NCBI RefSeq assembly: GCF_014803725.1 | Contig: NZ_JAAVBE010000021.1 | Span: forward strand, 72,212-136,211 | Length of the DNA: 64,000 nt | Direction: 5' to 3' | From: Desulfovibrio sp. | GTDB taxonomy: Bacteria; Desulfobacterota; Desulfovibrionia; Desulfovibrionales; Desulfovibrionaceae | In this document: piece after piece, positions 50,889 to 60,295 of the stretch | Layout: each line of letters starts with the position of its first letter | How positions within the stretch are numbered: the stretch's first letter is position 1 | Made by a program: the position numbers and the translations under genes | Notes under the pieces: generated by a model | The model's input: only the letters and a program-made list of their open reading frames with translations | Told to the model about the DNA's origin: nothing | The model's database searches: none

Positions 50889-52001
50889 ATGGAGAACCCC
50901 ATGGGCTTTGCATTCATCAAGCATGACACCCATATCGACTTCATCGGAAAGAGGCACTGGGCCTATGCCATCTCCATCCTCATCCTGCTGGCCGGGCTTG
51001 CGTCCGTGCTGTGGGGCAACGGGCTGAGGCTGGGCATCGACTTCGCGGGCGGCGTCATCGTCCAGGTGCAATTTGCGCAGCCCGTGGAAGATGAGGCGCT
51101 CAAGAAAAGCCTCAATATCCCGGAGCTGCCCGGCATCTCCACCCAGCGCTTCGGCGAGGGCGGCCGCGACTACCTGTTGCGTTTTTCCAGCTCCGAGACC
51201 GGGGATGCCTCGCTTTTGCGCACCAATGTGCTCAAGGCCCTCGCCCAGGCTTTCCCGGACAATCCGGCCGAGATCCAGCGCCTCGAGGTGGTGGGCCCCA
51301 AGGTGGGCGACGACCTCACCAACAAGGCCCTGAGCGCCCTTTATTATGCGGTTTTGCTCATTGCGGTCTACATCTCCGGCCGCTTCGAGCAACGCTGGAT
51401 GGCCGGCGCCATCATGGCCGCCGCGCTGTGGGGCGGCATGTATCTCTTCAGCTTCACGCCCGTCAGCATGGGCTGGCAGGTGCTTATCGCGCTCGCCATC
51501 ACTCTGATGGTCTGCTTCGTGCTGAAGCTGAACTTTGCCCTGGGCGCTGTTGTGGGCCTGTTGCATGACGTGTTCATCACGCTCGGGCTGCTCTCCATCC
51601 TCGATGTGGAGATCGACCTCAACGTCATGGCCGCCATCCTGACCATTGTTGGTTATTCCCTCAACGACACCATCATCGTGTATGATCGGCTGCGCGAAAA
51701 TCTCCGGGCCAGGCCCGAGCTTGACCTAGCCTCGCTCATCAACCGCAGCGTCAACCAAACCCTTTCGCGCACCATCCTCACGAGCGGCACCACCTTTGTG
51801 GCCACGCTTTCGCTCTTCCTGCTCGGCGGCGGCGTCATCCACGATTTTGCCCTGACCATGCTCATCGGCGTGGTGGTGGGCACGGCGTCGTCCATCTATG
51901 TTTCTTCCGCCATACTCCTGGCCCTGGGCGACACGGATTTTTATGTCCGCGCGCAGGAGAAGGAAAAGTACGAGCGCCCGGGAGAACACGGCATCGTCTA
52001 G
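50889..52001 (+). CDS. secF: Protein translocase subunit SecF
   Basis: This 370-residue partner of SecD has DFIGKRHWAYAISILILLAG, GIDFAGGVIVQVQF, and the Asp/Tyr-containing helix NDTIIVYDRLREN. An in-frame ATG at 50901 is an alternative start. It ends the yajC-secD-secF set, closed by the terminator at 52026-52057. Confidence 0.95.
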   Translation: MENPMGFAFIKHDTHIDFIGKRHWAYAISILILLAGLASVLWGNGLRLGIDFAGGVIVQVQFAQPVEDEALKKSLNIPELPGISTQRFGEGGRDYLLRFSSSETGDASLLRTNVLKALAQAFPDNPAEIQRLEVVGPKVGDDLTNKALSALYYAVLLIAVYISGRFEQRWMAGAIMAAALWGGMYLFSFTPVSMGWQVLIALAITLMVCFVLKLNFALGAVVGLLHDVFITLGLLSILDVEIDLNVMAAILTIVGYSLNDTIIVYDRLRENLRARPELDLASLINRSVNQTLSRTILTSGTTFVATLSLFLLGGGVIHDFALTMLIGVVVGTASSIYVSSAILLALGDTDFYVRAQEKEKYERPGEHGIV

Positions 52002-52025
52002 CCGCCCACGCCCGCTTCTTTCAAG

Positions 52026-52057
52026 GCCGCCCTTGCAGAAAATGCGGGGGCGGCTTT
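52026..52057 (+). terminator. Intrinsic terminator of secF
   Basis: GCCGCCC at 52026-52032 pairs with GGGCGGC at 52048-52054 and is followed by TTT. It lies 25 bases after the secF stop. Confidence 0.6.
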
Positions 52058-52065
52058 GCGTTTAA

Positions 52066-52081
52066 AGGAACAGCCCTTGCA
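52066..52081 (+). promoter_or_regulatory. Sigma-54 promoter candidate for the gene at 52129
   Basis: AGGAACAGCCCTTGCA has GG at -24 and TTGCA at -12 in the right register (two mismatches to TGGCAC-N5-TTGCA). It begins 12 bases after the secF terminator and lies 48 bases before the start codon. Confidence 0.5.
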
Positions 52082-52128
52082 GGATAGGCATGGCAGGGGA
52101 AGATTTTTCCTGCCGCAAGGGGGATGCC

Positions 52129-52782
52129 ATGCAGATTTCCGGCAGTTATACCGCCATCGGTTCGATCTTTGAGGTGCAGCCGGCGCAACGGCTGCGCCGG
52201 CCCTCGGTGCGGAGCACGGGGAGCTCGGGCGATACCGTCTCCATTTCGGAGGAAGCCTTGGCGGCGTATCGAAACTCCCTCGCGCAGGTGGAAACGGAGC
52301 CATCTTCAGGTGCGCAACACGAGGCGCAACTGACGCGCTGGTTCAACCAGTGGCATAGCGGCGCGAATTTCTCCGTAGCGGGAGGAGGGGAGGCAAATGA
52401 CAGCCGGGGCACCTTGCTGCCCGAAAACGCGGCCCTGAAAGCATCGCTGGAAAAGGAAATCGACCGCCATCTCCGCGAGGCCAACTACCAACCCGGAGAA
52501 GTGGCGTCGCCTGAACTTCTCAAGAAACTCCGCCCACTCCAGCAAAAACTGAATACCATCTCTGCCCTGGGCGCCACCACGGTTCTTGATGAAGACACGC
52601 TGAACACAGCGGCAAAATTTCTCCAGGCACTGGAAGACGCCTGGAATGAGGGTGAAAACGCGGATACATCCTTGGGCGGCCGCTTCCTGTCGGCCATTTC
52701 GTCCTGGAAGCGCCAACCGCAGGATGCCTCTGCCCTGCAGGAAAAAGTCCGCGCCCTTCAGGATGATGTCATAGCGCCTTAA
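52129..52782 (+). CDS. Unknown protein of 217 residues
   Basis: No family is recognised. The N-terminus (MQISGSYTAIGSIFEV) leads into a Ser-rich stretch with GDTVSISEEALAAYRNSLAQ, a pattern seen in small regulators and exported proteins of this group. The C-terminal two thirds are helical and hydrophilic (ASLEKEIDRHLREANYQPGE, LKKLRPLQQKLN, KFLQALEDAWNEGE). There is no signal peptide or membrane helix. AAGGGGG lies five bases before the ATG. A sigma-54-type promoter sits upstream, as with the repeat protein and the gene at 59227. Confidence 0.65.
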   Translation: MQISGSYTAIGSIFEVQPAQRLRRPSVRSTGSSGDTVSISEEALAAYRNSLAQVETEPSSGAQHEAQLTRWFNQWHSGANFSVAGGGEANDSRGTLLPENAALKASLEKEIDRHLREANYQPGEVASPELLKKLRPLQQKLNTISALGATTVLDEDTLNTAAKFLQALEDAWNEGENADTSLGGRFLSAISSWKRQPQDASALQEKVRALQDDVIAP

Positions 52783-52826
52783 AGGGCGCAGGGGAGCGAT
52801 GCCTCCTCGCGGACTTCCTTCACCTC

Positions 52827-53750
52827 TTAAGGCTTTTTGTCCAACGCCGCGCTCTTCCTGAGCGCCCGCACTTCTTCCGCTTTCAATACGCGCGTCTCGC
52901 CCGGCTTGAGTTCGCCCAGGCGCAGGATGCCCTGAGCCACGCGCTTCAGGCGCAGGATGGTCAGGCCAAGGTCATCGCACATGCGCCGGATCTGCCTGTT
53001 GACGCCCTGCCGGAGCACGAGGCGCAGCAGCGTTCCGCGCTCGTCGCCGCCCTCCACGCGGCTGGCAGCCACCGGGAGGAGGGGAGTGCCGTCCGAAAGG
53101 CGCATGCCGGCGCGCATGGTCTCAAGGGCCTGCTCGGGCACAGGCCCGCGCACCAGCACTTCATAGGTCTTGTCCACATGGTGCCGGGGATGGGTGAGGC
53201 GGTTGGCGAGTTCGCCGTCGTTGGTGAGCAGCAAAAGCCCCTCGGAGAAAAAATCGAGCCGCCCCACGGGGAAGAGGCCCAGGCCGCGGGCGGATTCGGG
53301 TAAAATATCCATGACAGTAGGGCGCCCTTGCGGGTCGCTCAGGGTGCAGACAATGCCCACGGGCTTGTTCAGGAGCCGATACGCCAATTCCTGCTTTCTG
53401 CTTAGCGGCTTGCCGTCAACGCTGATGATTTCGCCGGGCCCCACGCGGCGCCCGGGATTGGTCTCGGTCATGCCGTCCACGGCCACCCGTCCGGCAAAAA
53501 TCAGCTCATCGGCCTTGCGCCGCGCGCACAGGCCCGACGCGGCGATGGCCTTGTTGAGGCGCTGGCCGTCAGCATGGGTATTTTCTTTGGGCAGCTCAAG
53601 GCCTGGCTTTGCCACATCAGGGCTGGCAAGCGTGGGCTGTGCGGTTTTGGTCGGGCGTGCCTGGGCAGCACGCCGCGAAGAGCGCCGCGGCGATGCGGTC
53701 GCACCGTCGGCGTCAGGGCATGCGGTTGCAGATTTTTTGCGATGTTTCAT
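52827..53750 (-). CDS. rluB: RsuA/RluB-family pseudouridine synthase
   Basis: This 307-residue enzyme isomerises uridine in rRNA. It has an N-terminal basic, low-complexity stretch (residues 1-60), an S4 RNA-binding domain (RLNKAIAASGLCARRKADELI) and a catalytic domain with Asp in VGRLDFFSEGLLLLTNDG and GVNRQIRRMCDDLGL. Whether its target is that of RluB, RluE, RluF or RsuA cannot be told. It is convergent with the gene at 52129. Confidence 0.85.
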   Translation of the reverse strand: MKHRKKSATACPDADGATASPRRSSRRAAQARPTKTAQPTLASPDVAKPGLELPKENTHADGQRLNKAIAASGLCARRKADELIFAGRVAVDGMTETNPGRRVGPGEIISVDGKPLSRKQELAYRLLNKPVGIVCTLSDPQGRPTVMDILPESARGLGLFPVGRLDFFSEGLLLLTNDGELANRLTHPRHHVDKTYEVLVRGPVPEQALETMRAGMRLSDGTPLLPVAASRVEGGDERGTLLRLVLRQGVNRQIRRMCDDLGLTILRLKRVAQGILRLGELKPGETRVLKAEEVRALRKSAALDKKP

Positions 53751-54158
53751 GGCCTGTGCCGGAGAACTTTATGAGGATTCCTGGGAAGACTGGCGCCATG
53801 CTGCTCGAAGCGCCGGCGCGCGTCAAGGGCTACGGCCGGATAAAGGTTTTTCAGCATTATTAGTTTACATAATTATCATTATGGGACAAATAGAAAAATG
53901 GCTGAAGAGGACGCTCTGTTGCCCCGCCCCACATCAGTTCGTTTCTCTCCGCTGCACTCCTCGAGCGCCCCTTGCCGTCGGCAAGCCTCTGACGTACAAC
54001 AGGCGCACGGCTTGCCACCAGCAAAAGATATTTTGCGGGGCTCGTGTCGCGCACGTATGGCGCCGGAAAATGACCGGCCTGGGGCTGCCTGAGAGCCCGG
54101 CGGTGAACGATGCCATCTTGCCTCCTCTTTATTAAGGAATCCCCCTGAAGGAAGACCC
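53751..54158. other. Gene-free region before the RdgC-like gene
   Basis: About 400 bases hold no supported gene. An AT-rich patch at 53863-53885 (ATAATTATCATTATG) looks weakly like half of a Fur box. No promoter could be set with confidence. The rest has mixed composition, less biased than nearby coding DNA. Confidence 0.35.
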
Positions 54159-54785
54159 ATGGGTTTTGCCAACGCCAGCGTAAGTTTCACCCGTTTTCGC
54201 ATCCTTGACCCGGTGACAGATGAACTCCTCCGCGAAGTTCCCGACCGGCTGCGCAAGCATGCCATCGTCGATATCGACGACCTGCCGGAAATGCACGCCC
54301 AGGGCTGGGTCAGCTTTGAGGACTTTCTCGATACCGCATGGAGCGAAGCCCCCGCACAAAAAGGCAACTACTTCGTCTTTTCGCTCCGGGTGGACAATCG
54401 CAAGATCCCGGCCGGCGTCATCCGCAAGCATCTGGCCATCGCCCTGCGGGCGGAAAAGGAAGAGCTGCGCGCCCGCGGCAAGACCTTTATTTCGCGCGAG
54501 CGGAAAAAGGAGATCAAGGAGCAGGTGCTGCTCCGGCTGCGGCAGCGCTTTTTGCCGGTGCCGGGCGAGTTCAATGTCATCTGGCTCCTCGAGAAAAACG
54601 AGGTCTGGTTCGCCTCCACCCAGAGCGGCATGATCGACCTTTTTATGGAAGAATTCCTCCAGACCTTCGACCTGCGCCTTGACCAGCTGACGCCCTACAC
54701 CCTGGCCGTCGGCATGCTCGACGAGGACGCCCTGCTCCGCCTTGACCGGCTGGAGGCCACGCAATTCGCGTCTCTGGACGCATAG
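54159..54785 (+). CDS. rdgC: RdgC-like recombination-associated protein
   Basis: This 208-residue protein resembles the RdgC family in its N-terminal part (SVSFTRFRILDPVTDELL) and in FISRERKKEIKEQVLLRLRQRF, which parallels the RdgC RKKELKDEV... segment. It is shorter than E. coli RdgC (about 300 residues). RdgC forms a DNA-encircling ring that limits RecA action. GAAGGAAG precedes the ATG. A small unknown gene follows six bases later; recN is 2.5 kb downstream. Confidence 0.65.
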   Translation: MGFANASVSFTRFRILDPVTDELLREVPDRLRKHAIVDIDDLPEMHAQGWVSFEDFLDTAWSEAPAQKGNYFVFSLRVDNRKIPAGVIRKHLAIALRAEKEELRARGKTFISRERKKEIKEQVLLRLRQRFLPVPGEFNVIWLLEKNEVWFASTQSGMIDLFMEEFLQTFDLRLDQLTPYTLAVGMLDEDALLRLDRLEATQFASLDA

Positions 54786-54791
54786 GGGGAG

Positions 54792-55319
54792 ATGATGAGT
54801 TTGCCGTCCTCCGATTCGACCGACGCCATCCTCGGGCAGGAATTTCTCACCTGGCTCTGGTACCAGAGCGATACCGCGCCCGGCGCCTTTACCGATATCC
54901 ACGGCCAGCCCTTCGCCGTCTCCATGGAGCAGCGCATCGTGGTGGCCGGCGGCGAGGGCGAGGCGCGCGAGACGGCCTCGGTCTCGGGCTCGCTCTCGCC
55001 CCTGCGCGAGGCGCGCTTCGGGCTCGGCACCGGCAAAAAGGTCACCCGGGCACTCATCCGCTTTGAAAAAGACGACATGGCCTTCCAGTTCACCCTCCGG
55101 GCCGAGGATTTTTCCATCAGCAGCCTGCGCACCCCCAAGCTCGACAAGGGCGACGCCGATGACGAGCCGGACGCCCTGCTCCTTGAAAAGATCTACCTCA
55201 TGGAAACCTGCTTGGCGCTTCTGGACGGCCTCTACGCGCGCTTCCTCAAGCTGCGGCTCTCGCCGCAATGGCCAAAGGAAGTGGCCGACATGGCCCAATG
55301 GATGACGCGCACCGCTTGA
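54792..55319 (+). CDS. Unknown protein paired with the RdgC-like gene
   Basis: This 175-residue protein (start ATG at 54792 or 54795, after AGGGGGAG) is not recognised. It begins with [14 protein letters not shown] and has a beta-rich middle ([26 protein letters not shown]), then a helix ([20 protein letters not shown]). It starts six bases after the RdgC-like stop, so the pair is almost certainly co-transcribed and may work together. There is no signal peptide. Confidence 0.7.
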   Translation: MMSLPSSDSTDAILGQEFLTWLWYQSDTAPGAFTDIHGQPFAVSMEQRIVVAGGEGEARETASVSGSLSPLREARFGLGTGKKVTRALIRFEKDDMAFQFTLRAEDFSISSLRTPKLDKGDADDEPDALLLEKIYLMETCLALLDGLYARFLKLRLSPQWPKEVADMAQWMTRTA

Positions 55320-55362
55320 ACGGGTGCCCGCGCTCCCCGCGTGGATGCCCCCTGACCGCCGC

Positions 55363-56409
55363 ATGAACGGACCGCTCTCCCCTGCCCTCACCCCGGCGAT
55401 GCTCCCCGGCACGCCGCTTTTTGCCGCTCTCTTGCGGCTGGGGAGAAAACTGCTCTGGATGCTCCTCGTGCTCTGGGGCATCACGCTCATTTCCTTTTGG
55501 GTCATCCACCTGGCGCCTGGCTCGCCCACGGATATGGAGACCACGCTCAACCCGCTGGCCGGCGCGGCCGCACGCCAGCAGCTCGAGGCGCTCTACGGCC
55601 TCGACAAGCCCCTGCACGTCCAGTATTTCGACTGGCTCGGCCGGCTGTTGCACGGCGATTTCGGCAATTCCATGTCCGCGGACGCGCGCCCGGTGCTCGA
55701 CAAGATTTTCGAGCGCCTGCCGCTGACCGTCTCCATGAACGCCATTTCGCTGGTGCTCACCCTACTCATCGCCATCCCCGTGGGCATCCTCTCCGCATGC
55801 CGGCGCAATTCCCTGCTCGACCGCGCGGTCACTGTGCTCGTCTTCCTGGGCTTTGCCATGCCCTCCTTCTGGCTGGCGCTGCTGCTCATGCTCTGGTTCG
55901 GCATCGACCTCCAGTGGCTGCCCATTTCCGGGCTCACCTCCATGGATTATGCGCGCCTGAGTCCCTGGGGCAAGTTTTGCGACCTCGCGCGCCATCTGGT
56001 GCTGCCCATCACGGTGTATACCGTGGGTTCGCTCGCGGGCATGTCCCGCTACATGCGGGCCTGCATGCTGGAGGTGCTCCGGCAGGACTATATCCTCACC
56101 GCGCGGGCCAAGGGCCTCTCGCCGCGCCAGGTCATCCTGCGCCATGCCCTGCGGAACGCGCTTTTGCCCGTCATCACCCTCCTCGGGCTTTCCGTGCCCG
56201 GCCTCATCGGCGGCAGCGTCATCATCGAGTCCATCTTCGCCCTGCCCGGCCTCGGGCAGCTTTTTTACAGCGCGGTCATGGCCCGCGACTACACCATGAT
56301 CATGGGCAACCTCGTGCTCGGCGCTGTGCTCACGCTGGCGGGCAATCTTCTGGCTGACCTTTTCTACGGCCTCGCCGACCCCCGCATCCGCAGCGGAGGC
56401 GGCAAATGA
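55363..56409 (+). CDS. Peptide/nickel-type ABC transporter permease (DppB/OppB family)
   Basis: This 348-residue protein has a first helix ([20 protein letters not shown]), the [15 protein letters not shown] region and the binding-protein-dependent transport motif ([28 protein letters not shown]), which contacts the ATPase. The start at 55363 is preferred; a later ATG at 55402 is possible. It partners the next gene. The solute is unknown, and no binding protein or ATPase gene is adjacent. Confidence 0.85.
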   Translation: MNGPLSPALTPAMLPGTPLFAALLRLGRKLLWMLLVLWGITLISFWVIHLAPGSPTDMETTLNPLAGAAARQQLEALYGLDKPLHVQYFDWLGRLLHGDFGNSMSADARPVLDKIFERLPLTVSMNAISLVLTLLIAIPVGILSACRRNSLLDRAVTVLVFLGFAMPSFWLALLLMLWFGIDLQWLPISGLTSMDYARLSPWGKFCDLARHLVLPITVYTVGSLAGMSRYMRACMLEVLRQDYILTARAKGLSPRQVILRHALRNALLPVITLLGLSVPGLIGGSVIIESIFALPGLGQLFYSAVMARDYTMIMGNLVLGAVLTLAGNLLADLFYGLADPRIRSGGGK

Positions 56410-57242
56410 TGTGCGCGACCGTGCGCCGCTTTCTCGGGCGCAATGGCATGCTGGCCCTCGGGCTCGGCATCGTGCTCTTCATGTCGCTCGCCGCGCTCGG
56501 CGCGCCATGGCTCGCGCCCTATCCTCCCGATGCCGAACACCTCGACCATGTGCTTGAGGCGCCTTCGGCGGAATTCTGGCTCGGCACGGACCGCCTTGGG
56601 CGCGACATTCTCTCGCGCCTGCTTTATGGCGGCCGCGTCTCGCTGTGGGTGGGCTTCGTGGCTGTGGGCATCTCCGTGAGCATCGGCACCACGCTCGGCC
56701 TCATCAGCGGCTATTTCCGCCGCTGGGTAGACGAAGCCGTCATGCGCCTCGTGGACATCATGCTCTGCTTCCCCTCCTTTTTTCTCATCCTTGCGGTCAT
56801 TGCCTTTCTGGAGCCGAGCCTTACCAATATCATGATCGTCATCGGCCTGACCTCATGGATGGGCGTGTGCCGGTTGGTGCGCGCCGAGACCCTGAGCCTG
56901 CGCGAGCGCGAATTTGTGGCCGCGGCGCGCCTTGCCGGCACCTCCACGCCGCATATCCTGCTGCGACATATCCTGCCCAATGCGCTGGCGCCGGTGCTCA
57001 TCACGGCCACCCTCGGCATCGCTGGCGCCATCCTCGTGGAGTCGAGCCTGAGCTTTCTCGGCCTTGGCGTGCAGCCGCCCATGCCCAGCTGGGGCAACAT
57101 GCTCATGGAGGGCAAGGCCACCATCGAGACGGCGCCCTGGCTTTCCGTCTATCCGGGCCTCGCCATCCTGCTCACGGTGCTGGGCTACAACCTGGTGGGC
57201 GAAAGCCTGCGCGACCTGCTGGACCCGCGGCTCTCTCAATAG
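56406..57242 (+). CDS. Peptide/nickel-type ABC transporter permease (DppC/OppC family)
   Basis: This 278-residue second permease starts at an ATGA overlap with the first. It has [24 protein letters not shown], typical of the OppC N-terminal domain, and the EAA-like loop ([27 protein letters not shown]). The two form a heterodimer channel; ATPases and the binding protein must be encoded elsewhere. recN follows 55 bases later. Confidence 0.85.
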   Translation: MMCATVRRFLGRNGMLALGLGIVLFMSLAALGAPWLAPYPPDAEHLDHVLEAPSAEFWLGTDRLGRDILSRLLYGGRVSLWVGFVAVGISVSIGTTLGLISGYFRRWVDEAVMRLVDIMLCFPSFFLILAVIAFLEPSLTNIMIVIGLTSWMGVCRLVRAETLSLREREFVAAARLAGTSTPHILLRHILPNALAPVLITATLGIAGAILVESSLSFLGLGVQPPMPSWGNMLMEGKATIETAPWLSVYPGLAILLTVLGYNLVGESLRDLLDPRLSQ

Positions 57243-57297
57243 ACAGACGCCGCTCGGACCCCTTTCAGCCCTTGGCAACGCATTTTCAGGTGGACCT

Positions 57298-58896
57298 ATG
57301 CTGGAATATCTGCGCATCCGCAACCTGGCCCTCATTGAGGACATGGAGCTGGAATTCGCCAGCGGCATCAATGTGCTCACGGGCGAGACCGGCGCCGGGA
57401 AAAGTTTCATCCTCAAGGCCCTGGGCTTCCTGCTGGGCGACAAGCTCGGCGCGGACATGGTGCGCCCGGGCGCGGAGCGCGCGCAGGTGGAGGCGCTTTT
57501 CGCGCTGGAAGACGGGGACTTGGTGTTGCGGCGCGAACTGGTGGCGGAAAGCGGCCGCAGCCGACTCTATATCAATGATGCCCTGAGCTCGCAGGAGAGC
57601 CTGCGCGAACTGCGCAGCCGCCTCGTGAGCCATACGAGCCAGCACGCGCAGCAGAAGCTCCTCCAGCCGGCCTTCCAGGCGCGGTTGTTTGAAGATGCCT
57701 TCCCGGAGCCAGCCCTGCTTGAGGAGCGGGACAGACTCGTCGCGCAGCTGCGCGCCCTCGCGGAGGAACGGGACGCCCTTCGCGCCCGGCAGGAGGGCCT
57801 TGCCGAACGCCGCGACCTTCTGGAAATGCAGCAGCAGGAGATCGACAAGGTGGCGCCGCAGGAGGGCGAGGAGGAGCGGCTTGAGGCCCAGCGCGCCCAG
57901 GCGCGCGACGCCGAGGCAAGGCGCGAGGATGGGGAACGCGCCCTGCTCCTCCTGCATGGCGAGGACGGCCCGGGCCTGCTTGACCTGCTGGCGGAATTCG
58001 AGCGCCTCGCCCAGCGCATGGGCCGCGAGGGCGATGACCGCTCCGAAGCCGCAGCCGAGGCTGCGGCCGCCTTGCGCCAGGAGCTTTCGCACCTCTCCGG
58101 GGAGCTGCGCCGCCAGCCCGCAGTCGACACTGACGTGGACCTCGACAAGGTGGAGGAACGCCTCTTCCTCCTGGCACAGCTCAAGCGCAGGCTGAAGCGG
58201 ACCCTCCCCGAAATCCTCTCCCTGCGCGAAGAGATCGTTGAAAACCTTTCCTTCCTCGATGTCTGCTCGCTGGATCTTTCGCGTCTGAAGAAGGAAGAGG
58301 CCCTGCTTGTGGAGGAGCTGGGCACCCTTGTGGCGCGTATCGTGCCCCTGCGCCGCGAGGCGGCTGGCAAGCTGGCAAAAGATCTGGAAGAGCAGTTGCG
58401 CGGGCTCGGCTTTTCCGAGGGGACGCGAGTCATCCCGGAATTCACTCCCCATGAGCTCTGGCCCGGCATCAACGACGAGCGCGGGCGCCTGCTCTGGGCG
58501 CCCAATCCTGGCCAGCCGGCGCAGCCGCTCGACCGCATCGCCTCCGGCGGCGAGCTCTCCCGCTTCCTGCTGGCCCTGGCCGGGTTGCGTACTGACCAGG
58601 AAGATGCCACCTATATTTTTGATGAGGTGGATGCGGGCGTGGGCGGCATGACCCTCAACAAGCTGGCGGACAGGCTGGTGGCCCTCGCCGGCAGCCACCA
58701 GATGCTGCTCATTACCCACTGGCCGCAGCTCGCCGCCCGCGCGCAGCGGCACTTCCAGATCAGCAAGGTGGTGCGCGATGCGGCCACCTATACCCTCTGT
58801 GCGCCCCTGGATGCGGAGGGGCGCCGCCAGGAGCTCGCCCGTATGGCCGGCGGCGGCACCCAGGGCGAGGCTGTGGCGCATTCCCTTCTTGAGTGA
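57298..58896 (+). CDS. recN: DNA repair protein RecN
   Basis: This 532-residue SMC-like ATPase acts in double-strand break repair. Walker A GETGAGKS lies at 29-36, a long coiled coil spans about residues 130-380, and the C-terminal ABC half has RIASGGELSRFLLALAG and YIFDEVDAGVGG. AGGTGG precedes the ATG. No LexA box was recognised. Confidence 0.9.
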   Translation: MLEYLRIRNLALIEDMELEFASGINVLTGETGAGKSFILKALGFLLGDKLGADMVRPGAERAQVEALFALEDGDLVLRRELVAESGRSRLYINDALSSQESLRELRSRLVSHTSQHAQQKLLQPAFQARLFEDAFPEPALLEERDRLVAQLRALAEERDALRARQEGLAERRDLLEMQQQEIDKVAPQEGEEERLEAQRAQARDAEARREDGERALLLLHGEDGPGLLDLLAEFERLAQRMGREGDDRSEAAAEAAAALRQELSHLSGELRRQPAVDTDVDLDKVEERLFLLAQLKRRLKRTLPEILSLREEIVENLSFLDVCSLDLSRLKKEEALLVEELGTLVARIVPLRREAAGKLAKDLEEQLRGLGFSEGTRVIPEFTPHELWPGINDERGRLLWAPNPGQPAQPLDRIASGGELSRFLLALAGLRTDQEDATYIFDEVDAGVGGMTLNKLADRLVALAGSHQMLLITHWPQLAARAQRHFQISKVVRDAATYTLCAPLDAEGRRQELARMAGGGTQGEAVAHSLLE

Positions 58897-59226
58897 CCCC
58901 ACCTGCCGGCGACTGGAAATTTTTGCCCGCCAGAGGTGCCCCCCGGCAAGATCCGACTACCCTCCCCTGTCAAAAAGACGCCGAAGCCCTCACTTCCGAT
59001 CTCTCTGCGAGGGCTCTGAAGCACGGTTTCAAGCACTTTCCTCCATTTTTTCACGATATTTTCTAGAAATTTTCTGCCGAGGGAAATCCAAACGCATTTT
59101 TGGCACTGCTTTTGCTTTCTCCCGGGCGTTGCCACCCCGCGGAAAATTCGGCCGCCCCGCGCTCAAGCTGGGTTTCCGGGCACCCGGAGGGCAAACCCCC
59201 ATGCGATACCTGCCCTGGAGGATGTT
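58897..59226 (+). promoter_or_regulatory. Regulatory region with sigma-54 promoter upstream of the gene at 59227
   Basis: TGGCACTGCTTTTGCT at 59101-59116 matches the sigma-54 -24/-12 consensus almost perfectly (TGGCAC-N5-TTGCT). A 10-bp palindrome TTTCTAGAAA at 59060-59069 is a possible activator or factor site. The rest of this 330-base gap holds no gene. Confidence 0.6.
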
Positions 59227-59763
59227 GTGAATACCGAAAGCCGGAACCACCTTGCGGAGATGGTGCACCTGAGAAACAGCGATACGCCGCTCACCGTCCA
59301 GGCCCGCTCCGCCATCCCCGAAAGCCTCCCCCCGTCCTCTCCCGATTCCGCCACCTCCCGCCTGCGGGAATTCATGAACCAAAGCGCGGAACTTCTCCCG
59401 GAACTTGAAGAACAGCTCGACGCCCTGCAGGAAGCCTTTGTTTCGCTGCTGGAGCGCCAGTTTGAAAAAGAAAAATTTTCTCCGGAGCACAGGCTGCACA
59501 TCTTCCTCTCGCCGGAGGGCAAGCTCGTGGTGGAGGGCGAGGATGACGATGCGGACAAGGTCTGCGCCATCTTTTCCCGCCAGCCACAACTCCACCAGCG
59601 TTTTCGGGAGCTCGCGCGCCTAGCGCTGCTCACCCACGGCATCGCGGTGGCCCGGCGCGCGCATGCGGCCATGGAGGCCGGCGCCGACAGCGACGAAGAG
59701 CCCTTGCTCGGCCGCTACCACATGTGCCTCAAGGGGTCGCTCTCACATTTTTATGTCCGCTGA
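59227..59763 (+). CDS. Unknown protein under a sigma-54 promoter
   Basis: This 178-residue protein is not recognised. The start is GTG at 59227 with GGAGG five bases upstream. It is hydrophilic, with helical parts (LREFMNQSAELLPELEEQLD, ALQEAFVSLLERQFEKEK) and a short beta part (RLHIFLSPEGKLVVEGEDDD). No signal peptide is seen. The promoter at 59101-59116 is the best sigma-54 match in the window, so it probably answers to an enhancer-binding activator. It lies just before ssrA. Confidence 0.7.
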   Translation: MNTESRNHLAEMVHLRNSDTPLTVQARSAIPESLPPSSPDSATSRLREFMNQSAELLPELEEQLDALQEAFVSLLERQFEKEKFSPEHRLHIFLSPEGKLVVEGEDDDADKVCAIFSRQPQLHQRFRELARLALLTHGIAVARRAHAAMEAGADSDEEPLLGRYHMCLKGSLSHFYVR

Positions 59764-59765
59764 GC

Positions 59766-59794
59766 TTGCCAGGTGGGCATTAAGTCCCTATTGT
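59766..59794 (+). promoter_or_regulatory. Promoter of ssrA
   Basis: TTGCCA (59766-59771) and TATTGT (59789-59794) are 17 bases apart and place transcription start a few bases before the mature 5' end at 59805. Confidence 0.6.
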
Positions 59795-59804
59795 GCAGCG
59801 CACG

Positions 59805-60183
59805 GGGGGCGCACTGGTTTCGACGTGGATATGGAAACCGGAGTTGCAGGCCGAGGCGCCGCTGGCCTCGTAAAAAGCGGCAAAACAGTAATTGCCAACA
59901 ACGATTACGACTACGCCTACGCTGCCTAGTCAGCGCGGCAACCTGACCGCATAGCCGGTCACGTCCGGGGGGAGGACGCCTGATAATCCCACCGGGCGAC
60001 ACTCATCAGGCTGGCGGAAACTGGTGTTCACCGGGGTTTTCCGCGAGATTGTCACCGGCGAGCCCGCCGTGCTGCGCCTGATCAGGGGCCACCAGCACGG
60101 TCAGATCCAAACCTGATCTATGCCTGTAGACGCTTCGCGCGGAGTATTCGCGGACGGGGGTTCGACTCCCCCCGCCTCCACCA
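59805..60183 (+). ncRNA. ssrA: Transfer-messenger RNA (tmRNA)
   Basis: The 379-base RNA frees stalled ribosomes by adding a proteolysis tag. The acceptor stem pairs GGGGGCG (59805-59811) with CGCCTCC just before the 3' ACCA, and the T-arm is GGGGG-TTCGACT-CCCCC. The tag frame at 59894-59929 encodes ANNDYDYAYAA and a TAG stop. The integrase gene follows at once, so the ssrA 3' end is the likely attachment site. Confidence 0.95.
60153..60183. other. Attachment-site candidate (attL) in the 3' end of ssrA
   Basis: Integrases of this type commonly recombine at the T-arm and 3' end of tmRNA, and the integrase gene starts 192 bases away. No second copy of this stretch was found in the window, so the other end of the element lies beyond 64000. 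The exact crossover point cannot be given. Confidence 0.6.
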
Positions 60184-60209
60184 TCGGTTCATCCGGCAAA
60201 AGCCATTTG

Positions 60210-60256
60210 AATCCCGGAAGTCAAGCTATTCAGCGGACTTTCGGGATTTCTTTCTC
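60210..60256 (+). terminator. Terminator after ssrA
   Basis: A 13-bp inverted repeat with one mismatch (60210-60222 with 60236-60248) is followed by TCTTTCTCT. It lies 27 bases past the tmRNA 3' end, inside the element. Confidence 0.6.
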
Positions 60257-60295
60257 TAGCGACATCCAGCCAGGGACAAGGAAGTCCGCAAACTT

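Noticed and set aside
53863..53885. Fur-box-like ATAATTATCATTATG
   Set aside because: Only one half matches; the next gene has no link to iron.
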